Shown here piece by piece: positions 8,822-18,292 of a stretch of 64,000 nucleotides of DNA (its first letter is position 1; every line of letters starts with the position of its first letter). This stretch comes from Chloroflexota bacterium. Its GTDB lineage: Bacteria; Chloroflexota; Dehalococcoidia; UBA1151; TMED-70. The position numbers were made by a program, and so were the translations under genes. The notes beneath the pieces are model-generated. The model searched no databases. It was not told the DNA's origin and saw only the letters and a program-made list of their open reading frames with translations. The stretch spans positions 90,981-154,980 of the forward strand of contig PBHA01000004.1 of assembly GCA_002719425.1 (NCBI GenBank), written 5' to 3'.

Positions 8822-9403
8822 ATGATAATACAAAATCAAAAATTGCCTGAATATTCACTTTCAGAAAGTATAAAATTTGTCGAACCTTTAGTTTTTTCAA
8901 ATCTTACTGAAATTTCTAAAGACCAATTTGCTAAAATAAGGTCTTATAACCCATCTGGTGGTGCTTTCAACCTTAGGCTCTCTTCCTGTAGGCTCTGGGG
9001 CCTAATATCAGATGGAAACCCTATAACTCCAACCTTTCTTGCGTCAGAAATACTAAAAAATTCAAATAATTTTCTTAGGTTAGAAAAAATTTATAATACC
9101 TCTAGAAATTTCATTATTTTTAATAAATTATCTAGGGATTTATCTATGACCCCGACTCTAGTGGATATTTCTAGATTATTAGATGAAAATTTTGATAATA
9201 AAGTTCTCAGAAAAATAAAAAATATTATTATTGATAATAGGCTTCATCACTCTAATTTTTCGCCAAATGAGATTACCAAAGTTTCTTCTAAAGACCTTAA
9301 GTTAGAATTAAGTGGTGTTCAATTAGATGTTGAAGAATCTAGAGAATCTTTATTAGCAGCAATTAAGCTTCTGGAGTCTAGATTAGATTTATTTAGAGTT
9401 TAA
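8822..9403 (+). CDS. Hypothetical protein with winged-helix-like domain
   Basis: 193 residues from ATG 8822, which has AAAGGAG four bases before it. The segment SYNPSGGAFNLRLSSCRLWG followed by LISDGNPITPTFLASEIL matches the general pattern of winged-helix domains of the S-G-A-F-x-x-(R/K)-L-x-x-L-x-x-(Y/W)-GLI ... LT type, so nucleic-acid binding or a regulatory role is plausible. The C-terminal 40 residues (VQLDVEESRESLLAAIKLLE) look amphipathic and coiled-coil prone. A low-complexity frame extends upstream to GTG 8696 but is T-rich and probably not translated. It overlaps the 3' end of uvrC by 15 bp. No function is assigned. Confidence 0.6.
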   Translation: MIIQNQKLPEYSLSESIKFVEPLVFSNLTEISKDQFAKIRSYNPSGGAFNLRLSSCRLWGLISDGNPITPTFLASEILKNSNNFLRLEKIYNTSRNFIIFNKLSRDLSMTPTLVDISRLLDENFDNKVLRKIKNIIIDNRLHHSNFSPNEITKVSSKDLKLELSGVQLDVEESRESLLAAIKLLESRLDLFRV

Positions 9404-11233
9404 TTCGTTAAGTATTTTTTCGGCTAAACTTTTATTTATATTTTTGATACTAGAAATTTCTTCGATACTTGAGTTTTTTATTTTTTCTACCCTCTTAAAA
9501 TGACTTATTAGAGCTTTTTTTCTTTTTAATCCAACCCCTTCTATAAGATCTAATTTAGATTTATTAGATTTTTTTTGTCTTAGATTTCTATGATATGTTA
9601 TTGCAAATCTATGTGCTTCGTCCCTAATTCTTTGAATAAGATAGAGACCTTGAGAGCTTTTATCTAAAATAATAGATTCTTCAGAAAAAGGAAGAAATAA
9701 TTCCTCTTCTTTCTTAGCAATACCAGCTATTGGTACGTTAGATATTCCTAACTTATTCATACTTTGTAGAGCAGAGCTTAACTGTCCTTTACCTCCATCA
9801 ATTAATACAAGATCTGGTCTTTTATTAAAAGAATCGATTTTTTTTTCTATATTTTTTTCTTTATTTATTAATCTATTAAATCTTCTAGTTATCACTTCTC
9901 TCATAGCTTCAAAATCATCGTTCTTATCCTCAGAAATTTTAAATCTTCTATAATCAGATTTTTTTGGTACTCCATTTTCAAAAACAGACATTGATGCCAC
10001 AACATTTGAACCTTGGATATGGGAAATATCATAACATTCTATTCTTTTTGGAATATCATCCAGTCCTATTTCTTGTTGAAGTTCAATCAATGCTTTTTGC
10101 GTTTTTTTTGTGTCATTAATCCATTTTACTTGCCACTGTTTTATAGACTCTTTTGCATTTCTTGTAGCCATCTCCAAAATATTTTTTTTTGATCCTTTTT
10201 TTGGAATAATTAAGGAAATTTTTTTATTTATTTTTGTTTGTAAAAACTTTCTAATTACATCATCTTCACTTGGTATATGAGAAACATAAATTTTATTTGG
10301 AATATTAATATTTTTTGAGTAATAGTCAAAAATAAACAATCTTAATAATTCGTTAGAATCTGTTCCTTCTACATTTTCAAATCTGAATTTTTCATGAGCT
10401 AAAAGGCTTCCTTGGATTATATTAAAAACGATTATCATTCCTTCATTTTTTATCTTAAAACACGAAATCATATCGAAAGTTTCATTCTTTATTCCTGAAA
10501 CCTTCTGTCTTTCTAGCATTTTTTCAATAGCATTTATTCTATCTCTTAGAACGGCGGCTCTTTCATAATTTTGCTCTTCTGAAGCAATCTCCATATTTTT
10601 TTTGATATTTTTTACTATTGATTTAGTTTTACCCGATAAGAATTTTTCAACGCTAGAAATTGTTTTATCATACATATTTTTATTATTATTATGATAAGCC
10701 TCAGAGCATCTTCCAATTTCTAGATTAAAACAACCTCTTGAGTTATATTCATTTTTTTTATCACAGGTTCGATAAGGAAATATCTTCGATATTAAATCTA
10801 AAGTTTGCCTTACACTACTTACTGATGTGTAAGGACCAAAGTATTTATTTTTATCATTTATATTAGGATTTCTAGTTAGTAGAACTTTAGGAAATTTTTC
10901 TGATTTTGTAATCTTAATATAAGGATAGGATTTATCGTCCTTTAACCTCGCATTGTACTTCGGTTTATATTTCTTAATTAGTTGATTTTCTAGCAATAAT
11001 GCCTCTTGTTCTGAATCTGTGACTATATAATCGAAATCGTATATTCTAGAAATTAACTCACTAACTTTTGGAGTTACATCCTTTGGGTTAGAAAAATAAA
11101 ATTTTAATCTGTCATGGAGCGATATGGCTTTACCAACATAAATTGCTTTTTTATTAATATCAGAATGAATATACACCCCTGGTTTTTTAGGGACCTCAGT
11201 AATTCTATTTTTGTATGAATTTATGCTATCCAA
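9389..11233 (-). CDS. uvrC: Excinuclease ABC subunit C
   Basis: Nuclease subunit of nucleotide excision repair that cuts both sides of a lesion. 614 residues, normal length. Domains in order: GIY-YIG nuclease (PGVYIHSDINKKAIYVGKA, about 18-95), a UVR motif for UvrB contact (EQNYERAAVLRDRINAIEKM, about 215-235), the RNase-H-like endonuclease half (RIECYDISHIQGSNVVASMS ... PDLVLIDGGKGQ) and C-terminal helix-hairpin-helix pairs (LIEGVGLKRKKALISHF). Start TTG, overlapping the stop of the small upstream gene by 8 nt, so it is probably translated by coupling. uvrA and uvrB are not in the window. Confidence 0.97.
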   Translation of the reverse strand: MDSINSYKNRITEVPKKPGVYIHSDINKKAIYVGKAISLHDRLKFYFSNPKDVTPKVSELISRIYDFDYIVTDSEQEALLLENQLIKKYKPKYNARLKDDKSYPYIKITKSEKFPKVLLTRNPNINDKNKYFGPYTSVSSVRQTLDLISKIFPYRTCDKKNEYNSRGCFNLEIGRCSEAYHNNNKNMYDKTISSVEKFLSGKTKSIVKNIKKNMEIASEEQNYERAAVLRDRINAIEKMLERQKVSGIKNETFDMISCFKIKNEGMIIVFNIIQGSLLAHEKFRFENVEGTDSNELLRLFIFDYYSKNINIPNKIYVSHIPSEDDVIRKFLQTKINKKISLIIPKKGSKKNILEMATRNAKESIKQWQVKWINDTKKTQKALIELQQEIGLDDIPKRIECYDISHIQGSNVVASMSVFENGVPKKSDYRRFKISEDKNDDFEAMREVITRRFNRLINKEKNIEKKIDSFNKRPDLVLIDGGKGQLSSALQSMNKLGISNVPIAGIAKKEEELFLPFSEESIILDKSSQGLYLIQRIRDEAHRFAITYHRNLRQKKSNKSKLDLIEGVGLKRKKALISHFKRVEKIKNSSIEEISSIKNINKSLAEKILNELNSK

Positions 11234-11477
11234 GTAAAACTGTTAGGATTCCTAATATTATTATCATTGCAGTAGTTATAACACCCATTTTTTTTAATTC
11301 ACTGGGGAAATAATTTACTATAGTTATATCGTTTGTAATTTTTTTATTTACAGCTTCTGGTATAACAACATTTGTAGATTCATCAGGAACTATTTCATTT
11401 TTTATTTCGTTATTATTTGCCTGAACAAAAACATTAGGCTTAGTCTTCTTTTTACTTTTTTTATTCTTTTTTGGCAT
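11226..11477 (-). CDS. Small membrane-anchored protein of unknown function
   Basis: 83 residues: a strongly basic N-terminus (MPKKNKKSKKKTKPN), an acidic/polar middle and a single C-terminal hydrophobic helix (VITTAMIIILGILTVLLG), i.e. a tail-anchored layout with the basic end inside the cell. It sits 1 nt after the cytidylate-kinase-like gene and overlaps uvrC by 8 nt, so it is part of that operon. The size and single helix recall small accessory subunits such as SecE, but no SecE motif is seen. Real gene by context; function unknown. Confidence 0.65.
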   Translation of the reverse strand: MPKKNKKSKKKTKPNVFVQANNNEIKNEIVPDESTNVVIPEAVNKKITNDITIVNYFPSELKKMGVITTAMIIILGILTVLLG

Positions 11478-11478
11478 A

Positions 11479-12183
11479 TTATTTTCTCTTACTTATATAT
11501 TTTTTTGCATTATCACAAATGTCATCAATTATTTCTTCTTCAGGAAGTAACTCTGAATTAAAAATTATGTTAAATATTGAAGGGTCTAAAGGTTGTTTCT
11601 GAAAAATATTCAAATAGTAATTTTTTTTCCCTTCATCATATTCTAATATTTTTTTTCTAGATTCTTCCTCTGTAATTCCTTCTCTTTGCGCATATTTTTT
11701 TATACGTACATCAAAATCACAATAAATTCCAACTTTCAGTGTAGTTTCATCATCTCTTAGAACTCCTGAGGCTCCTCTTCCTAAAATAAGTACGCTTCCT
11801 TGTTTTGCTATTTCTGTTATTACTTTTCTTATAGCATTAGTAAAGTCCAAATTTTCTACTAAATCTTCTTTATGTGGAAAATCTTTGTATGGAGATGATA
11901 ATAGGTTTTCAATACCATGACCGAAGAATGGATCAGCTCCTCCACCTGATAGTGCGGATTTTTCTAAAGCTCCTAATAATCCATCAGTAATTCTTTGAGT
12001 GAATGATTTTTCTTCAGGTTTTGTTTGTAAGTCGACAATTTCAGCAAGATGTTTATCCATTTCTTTCGCAATTTCTGAAAGAATAACTCGATCAACGAAA
12101 TCTATACCTAATTTCTCAGCAACTGACCTACCAATTGTTTGGTATCCAGATCCAAGATAACCTTCTATAGCTATTACCGGCAA
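11479..12183 (-). CDS. Cytidylate kinase-like family protein
   Basis: 234 residues. The P-loop is atypical: VIAIEGYLGSGYQTIGRSVA (G-x-x-G-S-G-x-x-T instead of the usual G-x-x-G-x-G-K-S/T), as in the cytidylate-kinase-like family PF13189 rather than true Cmk. Further family pieces are IDFVDRVILSEIAKEM, VLILGRGASGVLRDD and QREGITEEESRKKILEYDEG. Probably a P-loop nucleotide-binding protein; whether it phosphorylates CMP is uncertain. TTG start with AAGGAG eight bases upstream. In a leftward operon after xerD and before the small membrane gene and uvrC. Confidence 0.82.
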   Translation of the reverse strand: MPVIAIEGYLGSGYQTIGRSVAEKLGIDFVDRVILSEIAKEMDKHLAEIVDLQTKPEEKSFTQRITDGLLGALEKSALSGGGADPFFGHGIENLLSSPYKDFPHKEDLVENLDFTNAIRKVITEIAKQGSVLILGRGASGVLRDDETTLKVGIYCDFDVRIKKYAQREGITEEESRKKILEYDEGKKNYYLNIFQKQPLDPSIFNIIFNSELLPEEEIIDDICDNAKKYISKRK

Positions 12184-12207
12184 AATTTTTCTCCTTATAA
12201 TATTATT

Positions 12208-13101
12208 TTATTTATTTCCTCTAGGGTGCGCAAGATTATAATCTTTTATTAATTTTTCATTTGGTATTTTTGTATAAATCTGAGTTGATTCTACAGAATT
12301 GTGTCCTAAGAATTCTTGTACATGTCTTATACTAGCACCACCCTGAAGAAGATGTGTAGCGAAGCTGTGCCTTATCATATGTGGAGTAACATTCTTACTA
12401 ATTCCAACCTTAATAGTTCTTTCCTTTAACTTTCTCCAGACATATTGACGTGTTATTTTTTTGGAGTTTTTCCTAACAAAAAGTTTTGAAGAATAGCTAT
12501 GGTTGTTAGTTAAGTTTTTTCTCACAGAATTTATATAACTATAAATGTAATTAGCAGCGTCATCGTAAATAGGCAAGACTCTTTGTTTATTACCTTTTCC
12601 AGTTACTTTTATTGTTTTTTGCTTCAAGTCAATCTCGCCTAGTTTGACAAAAATAACCTCACTCACTCTAAGACCTGATGCATACATCAATATAAATATA
12701 CTAGTATTAGTAAAATCTTCCTCATTAATATTTTTAAAATTTATTATTTTTTCTATTTCTTTTATTGAAAGAGGTTTAGGAATTGGGGATCCTATTTTGG
12801 GTGTTTTTATTTTTTCTAAAATATTATTGACGTCTTGATTTTCATTCTCTAAAAACTTAAAAAAAGATCTTATAGAAGCATGTTTTCTTTTCAATGTTGT
12901 CTTTGAATTATTTGAAATTGATGAAAAATAATTATTAATATCTGAAGTTTCAATTTTTTCCCAACTTTTTTTGTTTTTACTTTCTAAATAATTTGATAGC
13001 AATTTTAGGTCATTTGAATATGAATCTAGAGTATTTAGACTATATCCTTTTTCAGTTGAAATATAATTATAAAATTTTTCTAATTCTCTATCTAAGCTCA
13101 T
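12208..13101 (-). CDS. xerD: Tyrosine recombinase XerC/XerD
   Basis: 297 residues, usual Xer length. N-terminal SAM-like core-binding domain (FYNYISTEKGYSLNTLDSY) and a C-terminal catalytic domain with all key residues: Arg in YASGLRVSEV, Lys in VTGKGNKQRVLP, His/Arg in HMIRHSFATHLLQGGA, His in LGHNSV and the nucleophilic Tyr in ESTQIYTKI near residue 276. It resolves chromosome dimers at dif. It looks like a housekeeping Xer protein rather than a mobile-element integrase because it sits among core genes and there are no flanking repeats. XerC versus XerD cannot be decided by eye. Confidence 0.92.
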   Translation of the reverse strand: MSLDRELEKFYNYISTEKGYSLNTLDSYSNDLKLLSNYLESKNKKSWEKIETSDINNYFSSISNNSKTTLKRKHASIRSFFKFLENENQDVNNILEKIKTPKIGSPIPKPLSIKEIEKIINFKNINEEDFTNTSIFILMYASGLRVSEVIFVKLGEIDLKQKTIKVTGKGNKQRVLPIYDDAANYIYSYINSVRKNLTNNHSYSSKLFVRKNSKKITRQYVWRKLKERTIKVGISKNVTPHMIRHSFATHLLQGGASIRHVQEFLGHNSVESTQIYTKIPNEKLIKDYNLAHPRGNK

Positions 13102-13178
13102 ATTATTTCTTTATTAAGCGAAATTTATTGTTTATCATATTATTGTTACAAACCAACTTATATTAAATATTATAAATT

Positions 13179-14012
13179 ATGATTAAAATACCGTTCCACC
13201 CAATGATTTTTGAGACAGACATTATCTCTCTCTCTTGGCATGGTTTCTTTTCGGTAATAGGGGTTGCTGTGGCTGTTTATTTAGTTATAAAGCAGTCGAG
13301 AAAAGATGGTATAGAGGACGATTTGATTTTTAATGTAGCATCATGGGGAGTTATTGGAGGAATAATTGGAGCTAGACTTGTTCACATTTTAGATAACCTA
13401 GATTATTACATTGAAAACCCCGTAAATTTTTTGTATATCTGGAGAGGCGGAATAGGACTTTGGGGTGGCATTCTTGGAGGTTTACTTGGAGGAGTCTTAT
13501 ACGCTAAATACATAAAGCTTGATAGAAGTATGATAGGAAGATTGATGGACTTTGCAGCTCCAGCTCTATTAGCTGCTCAAGCAATTGGAAGAATAGGGGA
13601 CATTATCAATGGAGAACATTGTTCTCGAGCAACAGATTTTTTCTTTGGTTGGTATTATACAAATCCTGATTCTCCTGGAATGTCATGTATAACTAGAAGT
13701 GAAAGCTGGAGTAATGGTCATTTCCCACTAGGTTCGGATCTGTCTACAGCTGTGCATCCAGCTGCTCTCTACGAATTCATATGGGATATTATTGGTCTTG
13801 TAGTTTTGGTTGTTTTTAGAAATAGGTTACAACCGAATGGTAGTCTGTGGTTTGTATATTTAGCTTGGTATAGCCTTGGTAGATTCTTAATACAATGGGT
13901 GAGATTAGACAGAGTATATTTTTGGGGATTGCAAGAGGCGCATTTTATAGCTATTATTTGTTTTTTTGTTTCAGTAGTTTTTATTTCAGTAAAAACAAGA
14001 CCATCAAACTAG
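13179..14012 (+). CDS. lgt: Prolipoprotein diacylglyceryl transferase
   Basis: Membrane enzyme that transfers diacylglycerol from phosphatidylglycerol to the lipobox cysteine. 277 residues with seven hydrophobic segments. Motifs: LSWHGFFSVIGVAVAVYLV near residue 18, RLVHILDN, the WRGGIGLWGGILGGLLGG stretch, and the Lgt signature AQAIGRIGDIINGEHCSRAT near residue 127, plus HPAALYEFIWD. It shares its stop with convergent recJ (4-nt overlap). It implies that the organism makes lipoproteins; a likely client is the TlpA-like protein at 45.5 kb. Confidence 0.95.
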   Translation: MIKIPFHPMIFETDIISLSWHGFFSVIGVAVAVYLVIKQSRKDGIEDDLIFNVASWGVIGGIIGARLVHILDNLDYYIENPVNFLYIWRGGIGLWGGILGGLLGGVLYAKYIKLDRSMIGRLMDFAAPALLAAQAIGRIGDIINGEHCSRATDFFFGWYYTNPDSPGMSCITRSESWSNGHFPLGSDLSTAVHPAALYEFIWDIIGLVVLVVFRNRLQPNGSLWFVYLAWYSLGRFLIQWVRLDRVYFWGLQEAHFIAIICFFVSVVFISVKTRPSN

Positions 14013-15676
14013 GCTTTTGTAATTTCTATTATCTGAATTTTTTTTTGTTTTTTACCATTCCAGTAGTCAGTTCTAAGTTTAAATAGAATATTAACTTTAG
14101 AATTTGAAAATTTGTTTTGATTCTTGATGTTGAAACCTATAAAATCGAAGCATCCCTGTTTATTCGATAGCTTACCAGAAATATGATTTTTATTTGAACC
14201 AATAGATCTAATACTATCTAATTTTATGTTTTTACTGAAAAAAATGGGCTCAGGGTTTTTTTCTCCAAATGGTGAAAGTTTCTTGAGTTCATCCCATAAA
14301 CTATAGTTGAGGTAATTTATTTTAATTTCTAGATCAACATTATAATTTTTTTTCGATTTCTGAAACTTAAGCTCATGAGCTTCTATTATTTCTTTATAAA
14401 AGTCTTTGTAGTCATTTGATTTTATTGAGAAACCTGCTGCTAATGAATGACCTCCAAAGTTAATGAAATATTTTTCAAGTTTTGATAAGGAATTGAATAA
14501 ATTATATGATTCATTTGATCTAGAAGAAAACTTATATAAATTTTCTTTTTTAGCAAAACAAAATACAGGTTTTGATAAGTCATCTACTAATCTTCCTGCT
14601 AACGGACCAAGCAAACCCAAAGGATAGCCACTACAGTCTAAAAATATTATTGGAAGGTTTTTTTGAGATTCTATTTCTTCCTGTTTTTTTTCCCATAATT
14701 CTAATGATAAAGATTTTCTTTTATTATTCATTTGTTCTATTTTTTGTGAAATGTTATGAGCAATTTTTGATGTTTTAGCGGTTAACAAATTTAAAGAAGT
14801 GTAGGCATCAGAAATTCTTCCAGGAGTATTAATTCTTGGAGCTAAAGAAAAGGAAATATATTCTGTTTCAGGAGGCTCAAAAAAGAATTTTTTCCCTGAA
14901 ATATTGTTTAATGCACTTATAGCAAAATTTTTTGATTTGCTTATTTCGACTAGTCCGTTTTTTACTATTATTCTATTATTTTTTAGAAGGGGGGCGACAT
15001 CAGCTACTGTACCAATTGTTGCAAGAGATGTTAATCCTTCTTTCATAGGTTTATCGAAGTGTTGATAAATTGCTTTAGCCAAAATCCAAGCAACTCCTGC
15101 ACCAGAGTAATCAGTAATATTTTTATCTAAAACAGGATTTAAAATTGGGTAACTAAAAGAATTTTTTTCAGGAATATGATGATCTGTAATTATGAAATTA
15201 ATCTTCTTTTCATCGATTATTTTTTCTATTAAGTCAAAAGAGTTTGTTCCAGTATCAACAGTTATTATCAGTTCACAACCAAAATCAATTAGGCTCATTA
15301 ATCCATTTTTTGAAATTCCATGTCCTTCTTCCTCACGGTGAGGTATAAATGGTTTAGCGACTCCACCTAAATTTTCAATTGTTTCAATTAGTATTGCAGT
15401 TCCTGTAAGTCCATCTGCATCAAAGTCGCCATAAACTCCAATTTTTTTCCCTTGATTTATAAAATCAGAAATTATTTCAATAGATTTTTCCATGTCAGGA
15501 AATTCATAAGGATTAATTTTATCGATATTACAATTATGTAGAAAATCACTTACTTTATCATCAGATACATTTCTATTATGTAAAATAATTTTTAAGATTT
15601 TTGGGTTTGATAAATTTGAAGGATCTATATTATTGTCATCAATAATAATATTATAATTTTCATTCTCATAAATCAT
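14009..15676 (-). CDS. recJ: Single-stranded-DNA-specific exonuclease RecJ
   Basis: 5'-3' ssDNA exonuclease of the DHH superfamily used in recombination and repair. 555 residues. DHH-phosphoesterase motifs: YGDFDADGLTGTAILIETI near residue 80, VDTGTNS, IITDHHIPE (the DHH motif), GAGVAWILAKAI; the DHHA1 part contains FINFGGHSLAAGFSI; a C-terminal OB-fold follows. The ATG lies exactly at the end of fabF (overlap of one base), so recJ is translated from the fabF transcript. Confidence 0.94.
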   Translation of the reverse strand: MIYENENYNIIIDDNNIDPSNLSNPKILKIILHNRNVSDDKVSDFLHNCNIDKINPYEFPDMEKSIEIISDFINQGKKIGVYGDFDADGLTGTAILIETIENLGGVAKPFIPHREEEGHGISKNGLMSLIDFGCELIITVDTGTNSFDLIEKIIDEKKINFIITDHHIPEKNSFSYPILNPVLDKNITDYSGAGVAWILAKAIYQHFDKPMKEGLTSLATIGTVADVAPLLKNNRIIVKNGLVEISKSKNFAISALNNISGKKFFFEPPETEYISFSLAPRINTPGRISDAYTSLNLLTAKTSKIAHNISQKIEQMNNKRKSLSLELWEKKQEEIESQKNLPIIFLDCSGYPLGLLGPLAGRLVDDLSKPVFCFAKKENLYKFSSRSNESYNLFNSLSKLEKYFINFGGHSLAAGFSIKSNDYKDFYKEIIEAHELKFQKSKKNYNVDLEIKINYLNYSLWDELKKLSPFGEKNPEPIFFSKNIKLDSIRSIGSNKNHISGKLSNKQGCFDFIGFNIKNQNKFSNSKVNILFKLRTDYWNGKKQKKIQIIEITKA

Positions 15677-16920
15677 TATTGATTTGGATAATCTTGAAAT
15701 AGTAAAGAAGCATTATGCCCTCCAAAACCAAGAGAGTTTGAAATAGCTGCAGGAACATTCCCTTTTAATGCATGATTGGCTACATAATCTAGATCACATT
15801 CTGGATCAGGGTTCAATAAATTAATGGTAGGAGGTACTACTTTTTCATTTATTGCTAGGCAGGTAAATGCTGCCTCAATGCCTCCAGCTGCTCCTAGTAA
15901 ATGACCAGTCATAGATTTTGTGGACGAAATTTTTAATTTTTTAGCATGAGAACCGAAAGATTTTTTTATAGCTATTGTTTCAAATTTATCATTTAATTGA
16001 GTGGATGTTCCATGAGCATTTATATATGCTACCTTTTCTTTCTCTATACCTGCATCACTGATCGCAATATCCATTGCTTTAGATGCTCCTTCTCCTTCAG
16101 GATGAGGTTGTGTTACATGGTGAGCATCAGAAGTTGCCCCATATCCTGATAACTCACATATTATTGTTGCTCCTCTCTTGATTGCATGTTCTTCTTCTTC
16201 CAATACAATTAGTCCAGCACCTTCTCCCAGTACGAATCCATCTCTTTTTGCGTCAAAAGGCCTTGATGCTTCTTTAGGATTATCATTATTTGTTGATAAT
16301 GCTCTTGCAGAATTAAAGCCTGCAATACCAATAGGACAGATTGCTGCTTCGCTTCCTCCAGCAAGAACAATATCAGCCTCACCTCTTCTTATCATATGTA
16401 ATCCTTGACCAATAGAATCAGCAGCCGATGCACACGCAGAAACTGTTGAAAAGTTGGGACCTTTAGTTCCTAACATCATGGATACTTGACCTGAAGCCAT
16501 ATCTGAAAGCATCATTGGAACAAGAAAGGGGCTTATCCTTGATGGTCCTTTTTCCGATAAAACACTGTATTGATCACTTAGCGTTTTTATACCTCCTATT
16601 CCACTTCCTATTAAGACTGCAAATCTTTCTAAATCAACTGCATCAAGATATATTCCAGAATCCTTTATTGCTTCCTTTGCAGTAACACAAGCAAACTGAG
16701 CAAATCTGTCTAACCGGCTTGCAAACTTGCGTCCTAAAATATCATCGGGTGAAAAATCTGTTATTTCAGCAGCAATTTTTGTTTGGAAATTCTCTGTGTC
16801 AAATGATGAAATTTTTTTTATTCCGCTTTTTCCTGTGGTTATAGATTTCCAAGTTGAATCTCTATCTAAACCAATTGGAGTCATTAATCCTATACCAGTT
16901 ACTACAACTTTCTTTTTCAT
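15676..16920 (-). CDS. fabF: Beta-ketoacyl-ACP synthase II
   Basis: Elongating condensing enzyme of type II fatty-acid synthesis. 414 residues, usual size. N-terminus KVVVTGIGLMTPIGLDRDST; catalytic Cys in STVSACASAADSIGQG near residue 164; the two histidines in INAHGTSTQLND and STKSMTGHLLGAAGGIEAA; C-terminal NSLGFGGHNASLLF. ATG start with AAGGA eight bases upstream and a good minus-strand promoter about 25 bases further. No other fab gene is nearby; recJ follows in the same transcript. Confidence 0.96.
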   Translation of the reverse strand: MKKKVVVTGIGLMTPIGLDRDSTWKSITTGKSGIKKISSFDTENFQTKIAAEITDFSPDDILGRKFASRLDRFAQFACVTAKEAIKDSGIYLDAVDLERFAVLIGSGIGGIKTLSDQYSVLSEKGPSRISPFLVPMMLSDMASGQVSMMLGTKGPNFSTVSACASAADSIGQGLHMIRRGEADIVLAGGSEAAICPIGIAGFNSARALSTNNDNPKEASRPFDAKRDGFVLGEGAGLIVLEEEEHAIKRGATIICELSGYGATSDAHHVTQPHPEGEGASKAMDIAISDAGIEKEKVAYINAHGTSTQLNDKFETIAIKKSFGSHAKKLKISSTKSMTGHLLGAAGGIEAAFTCLAINEKVVPPTINLLNPDPECDLDYVANHALKGNVPAAISNSLGFGGHNASLLFQDYPNQ

Positions 16921-16943
16921 TTTTTTTCCTTAAAATTTGATAA

Positions 16944-16971
16944 ATCTTATCAGAGTAAATTAGTCTTTCAA
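16944..16971 (-). promoter_or_regulatory. Predicted sigma-70-type promoter of fabF-recJ
   Basis: On the minus strand TTGAAA (-35, 16966-16971) is followed after 16 bases by TAAGAT (-10, 16944-16949). Initiation about seven bases downstream would leave a short leader before the fabF ATG with its AAGGA ribosome-binding site. Inferred by eye only. Confidence 0.5.
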
Positions 16972-17023
16972 GTTTCAAGAGTTATATACTTGATAACTAT
17001 AATCTAATGATATTAATAATCTT

Positions 17024-18292
17024 ATGAATGTCTATATAGAAACTCATGGATGTAAATTAAATATATCTGATTCGCAAAAAATATCAGATCAGTTACAATC
17101 TTCAGGATTAAATATTTCTGATGATATAGGTTCGACTGATATATATATTCTTAATACATGTACTGTAACAAAATCAGCAGACAAAAAGGCTAGAAATAAA
17201 CTTAGAAATATAAGAAAAACTAACCCAAATTTGAAGATAGTTGCTACGGGTTGTTATGCAGAAAGAGATAGTGATGAGATATCGAATATTGGAGTAGTAG
17301 ATTCAATAATAAATAATAAGGAAAAAGATAAATTTTTGGATAAACTCTCAAATGACCTAGGAATAAGTTTATCCAAAGAAGCCAATGAGAATAAAATAAA
17401 TCAAATCCTTTTGGGAAGAACCCGTGCATCAGTCGCTATACAAAAAGGTTGTAATCAAATTTGCAGTTATTGTATAGTTCCTAAGGTTAGAGGAAGAGAA
17501 AAATCAATTGAACCATCAGAGATTATTAGTAGAATTTCTTATTTGGTTAGTAGAGGTTGCAAAGAGGTAGTTTTGACTGGAACGCAATTAGGAACTTATG
17601 GTTATGATTTAGATAAAATTAATTTATCCAATCTTTTGAAAAACATTTTAAAAAAAACTGATGTAGAGAGATTGAGAGTTTCGTCTGTACAGCCTCATGA
17701 ATTTAATGAAGAACTATTACAATTGTGGAAAGAAAATGAATATAAAAACAGGTTATGTCCACATTTTCATATCCCTTTGCAAAGTGGATCAAATGAAATT
17801 TTGAAGAGCATGAGAAGAAAGTACACAACACAAGATTTTAGTCAGATTGTCTCATTTATTAGTGCAGAGCTAGAAAACTCATCTATCACAACTGATTTGA
17901 TAGTTGGTTTTCCGGGAGAGACAGATGAAGACCATAAGAATACTAAGGAATTACTAAACAAATTAAATATTTCAGATATTCACGTTTTTCCTTATTCTGT
18001 AAGACCTGGTACAACAGCATTTTATTTGAGCAAAAAAGTTCATTCTTCGACAATAACAAATAGAGCAAAGGAAATTAGAGAGATTGCATTAAGATTAAAG
18101 ATTAAATACTTAAACACACTTTTATCTACTAAGCAGAATATTCTTTGGGAAAATAAGAGACCTTTTTCAGGATATACAGAAAATTATTCTTATTTTAAAT
18201 TAGTAGAAGAAAATATTCCTACCGACTCAATATCTCAAGTTACTATTGAGTCAATAGACAATGAAAATAATCTAATAGGTAGGCTGTCCTAA
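17024..18292 (+). CDS. mtaB: tRNA (N6-threonylcarbamoyladenosine-37-C2)-methylthiotransferase
   Basis: Radical-SAM enzyme that converts t6A37 to ms2t6A in tRNAs reading ANN codons. 422 residues. N-terminal UPF0004 domain: VYIETHGCKLNISDSQKI, YILNTCTVTKSADKKARNKL and VATGCYAER carry three Fe-S cysteines; the radical-SAM site is IQKGCNQICSYCIVPKVRG (Cx3Cx2C); then FHIPLQSGSNEIL and DLIVGFPGETDED; a C-terminal TRAM-like domain closes it. The HGC-N-x-x-D-S pattern favours MtaB over MiaB/RimO. It works downstream of the TsaC-type synthase at 53 kb. Stop overlaps the convergent MBL gene by 4 nt. Confidence 0.92.
   Translation: MNVYIETHGCKLNISDSQKISDQLQSSGLNISDDIGSTDIYILNTCTVTKSADKKARNKLRNIRKTNPNLKIVATGCYAERDSDEISNIGVVDSIINNKEKDKFLDKLSNDLGISLSKEANENKINQILLGRTRASVAIQKGCNQICSYCIVPKVRGREKSIEPSEIISRISYLVSRGCKEVVLTGTQLGTYGYDLDKINLSNLLKNILKKTDVERLRVSSVQPHEFNEELLQLWKENEYKNRLCPHFHIPLQSGSNEILKSMRRKYTTQDFSQIVSFISAELENSSITTDLIVGFPGETDEDHKNTKELLNKLNISDIHVFPYSVRPGTTAFYLSKKVHSSTITNRAKEIREIALRLKIKYLNTLLSTKQNILWENKRPFSGYTENYSYFKLVEENIPTDSISQVTIESIDNENNLIGRLS

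Noticed and set aside
12208..13101. Integrase of a mobile element or prophage
   Set aside because: It sits in an operon with repair/housekeeping genes, has typical Xer length and motifs, and there are no attachment repeats or phage genes.
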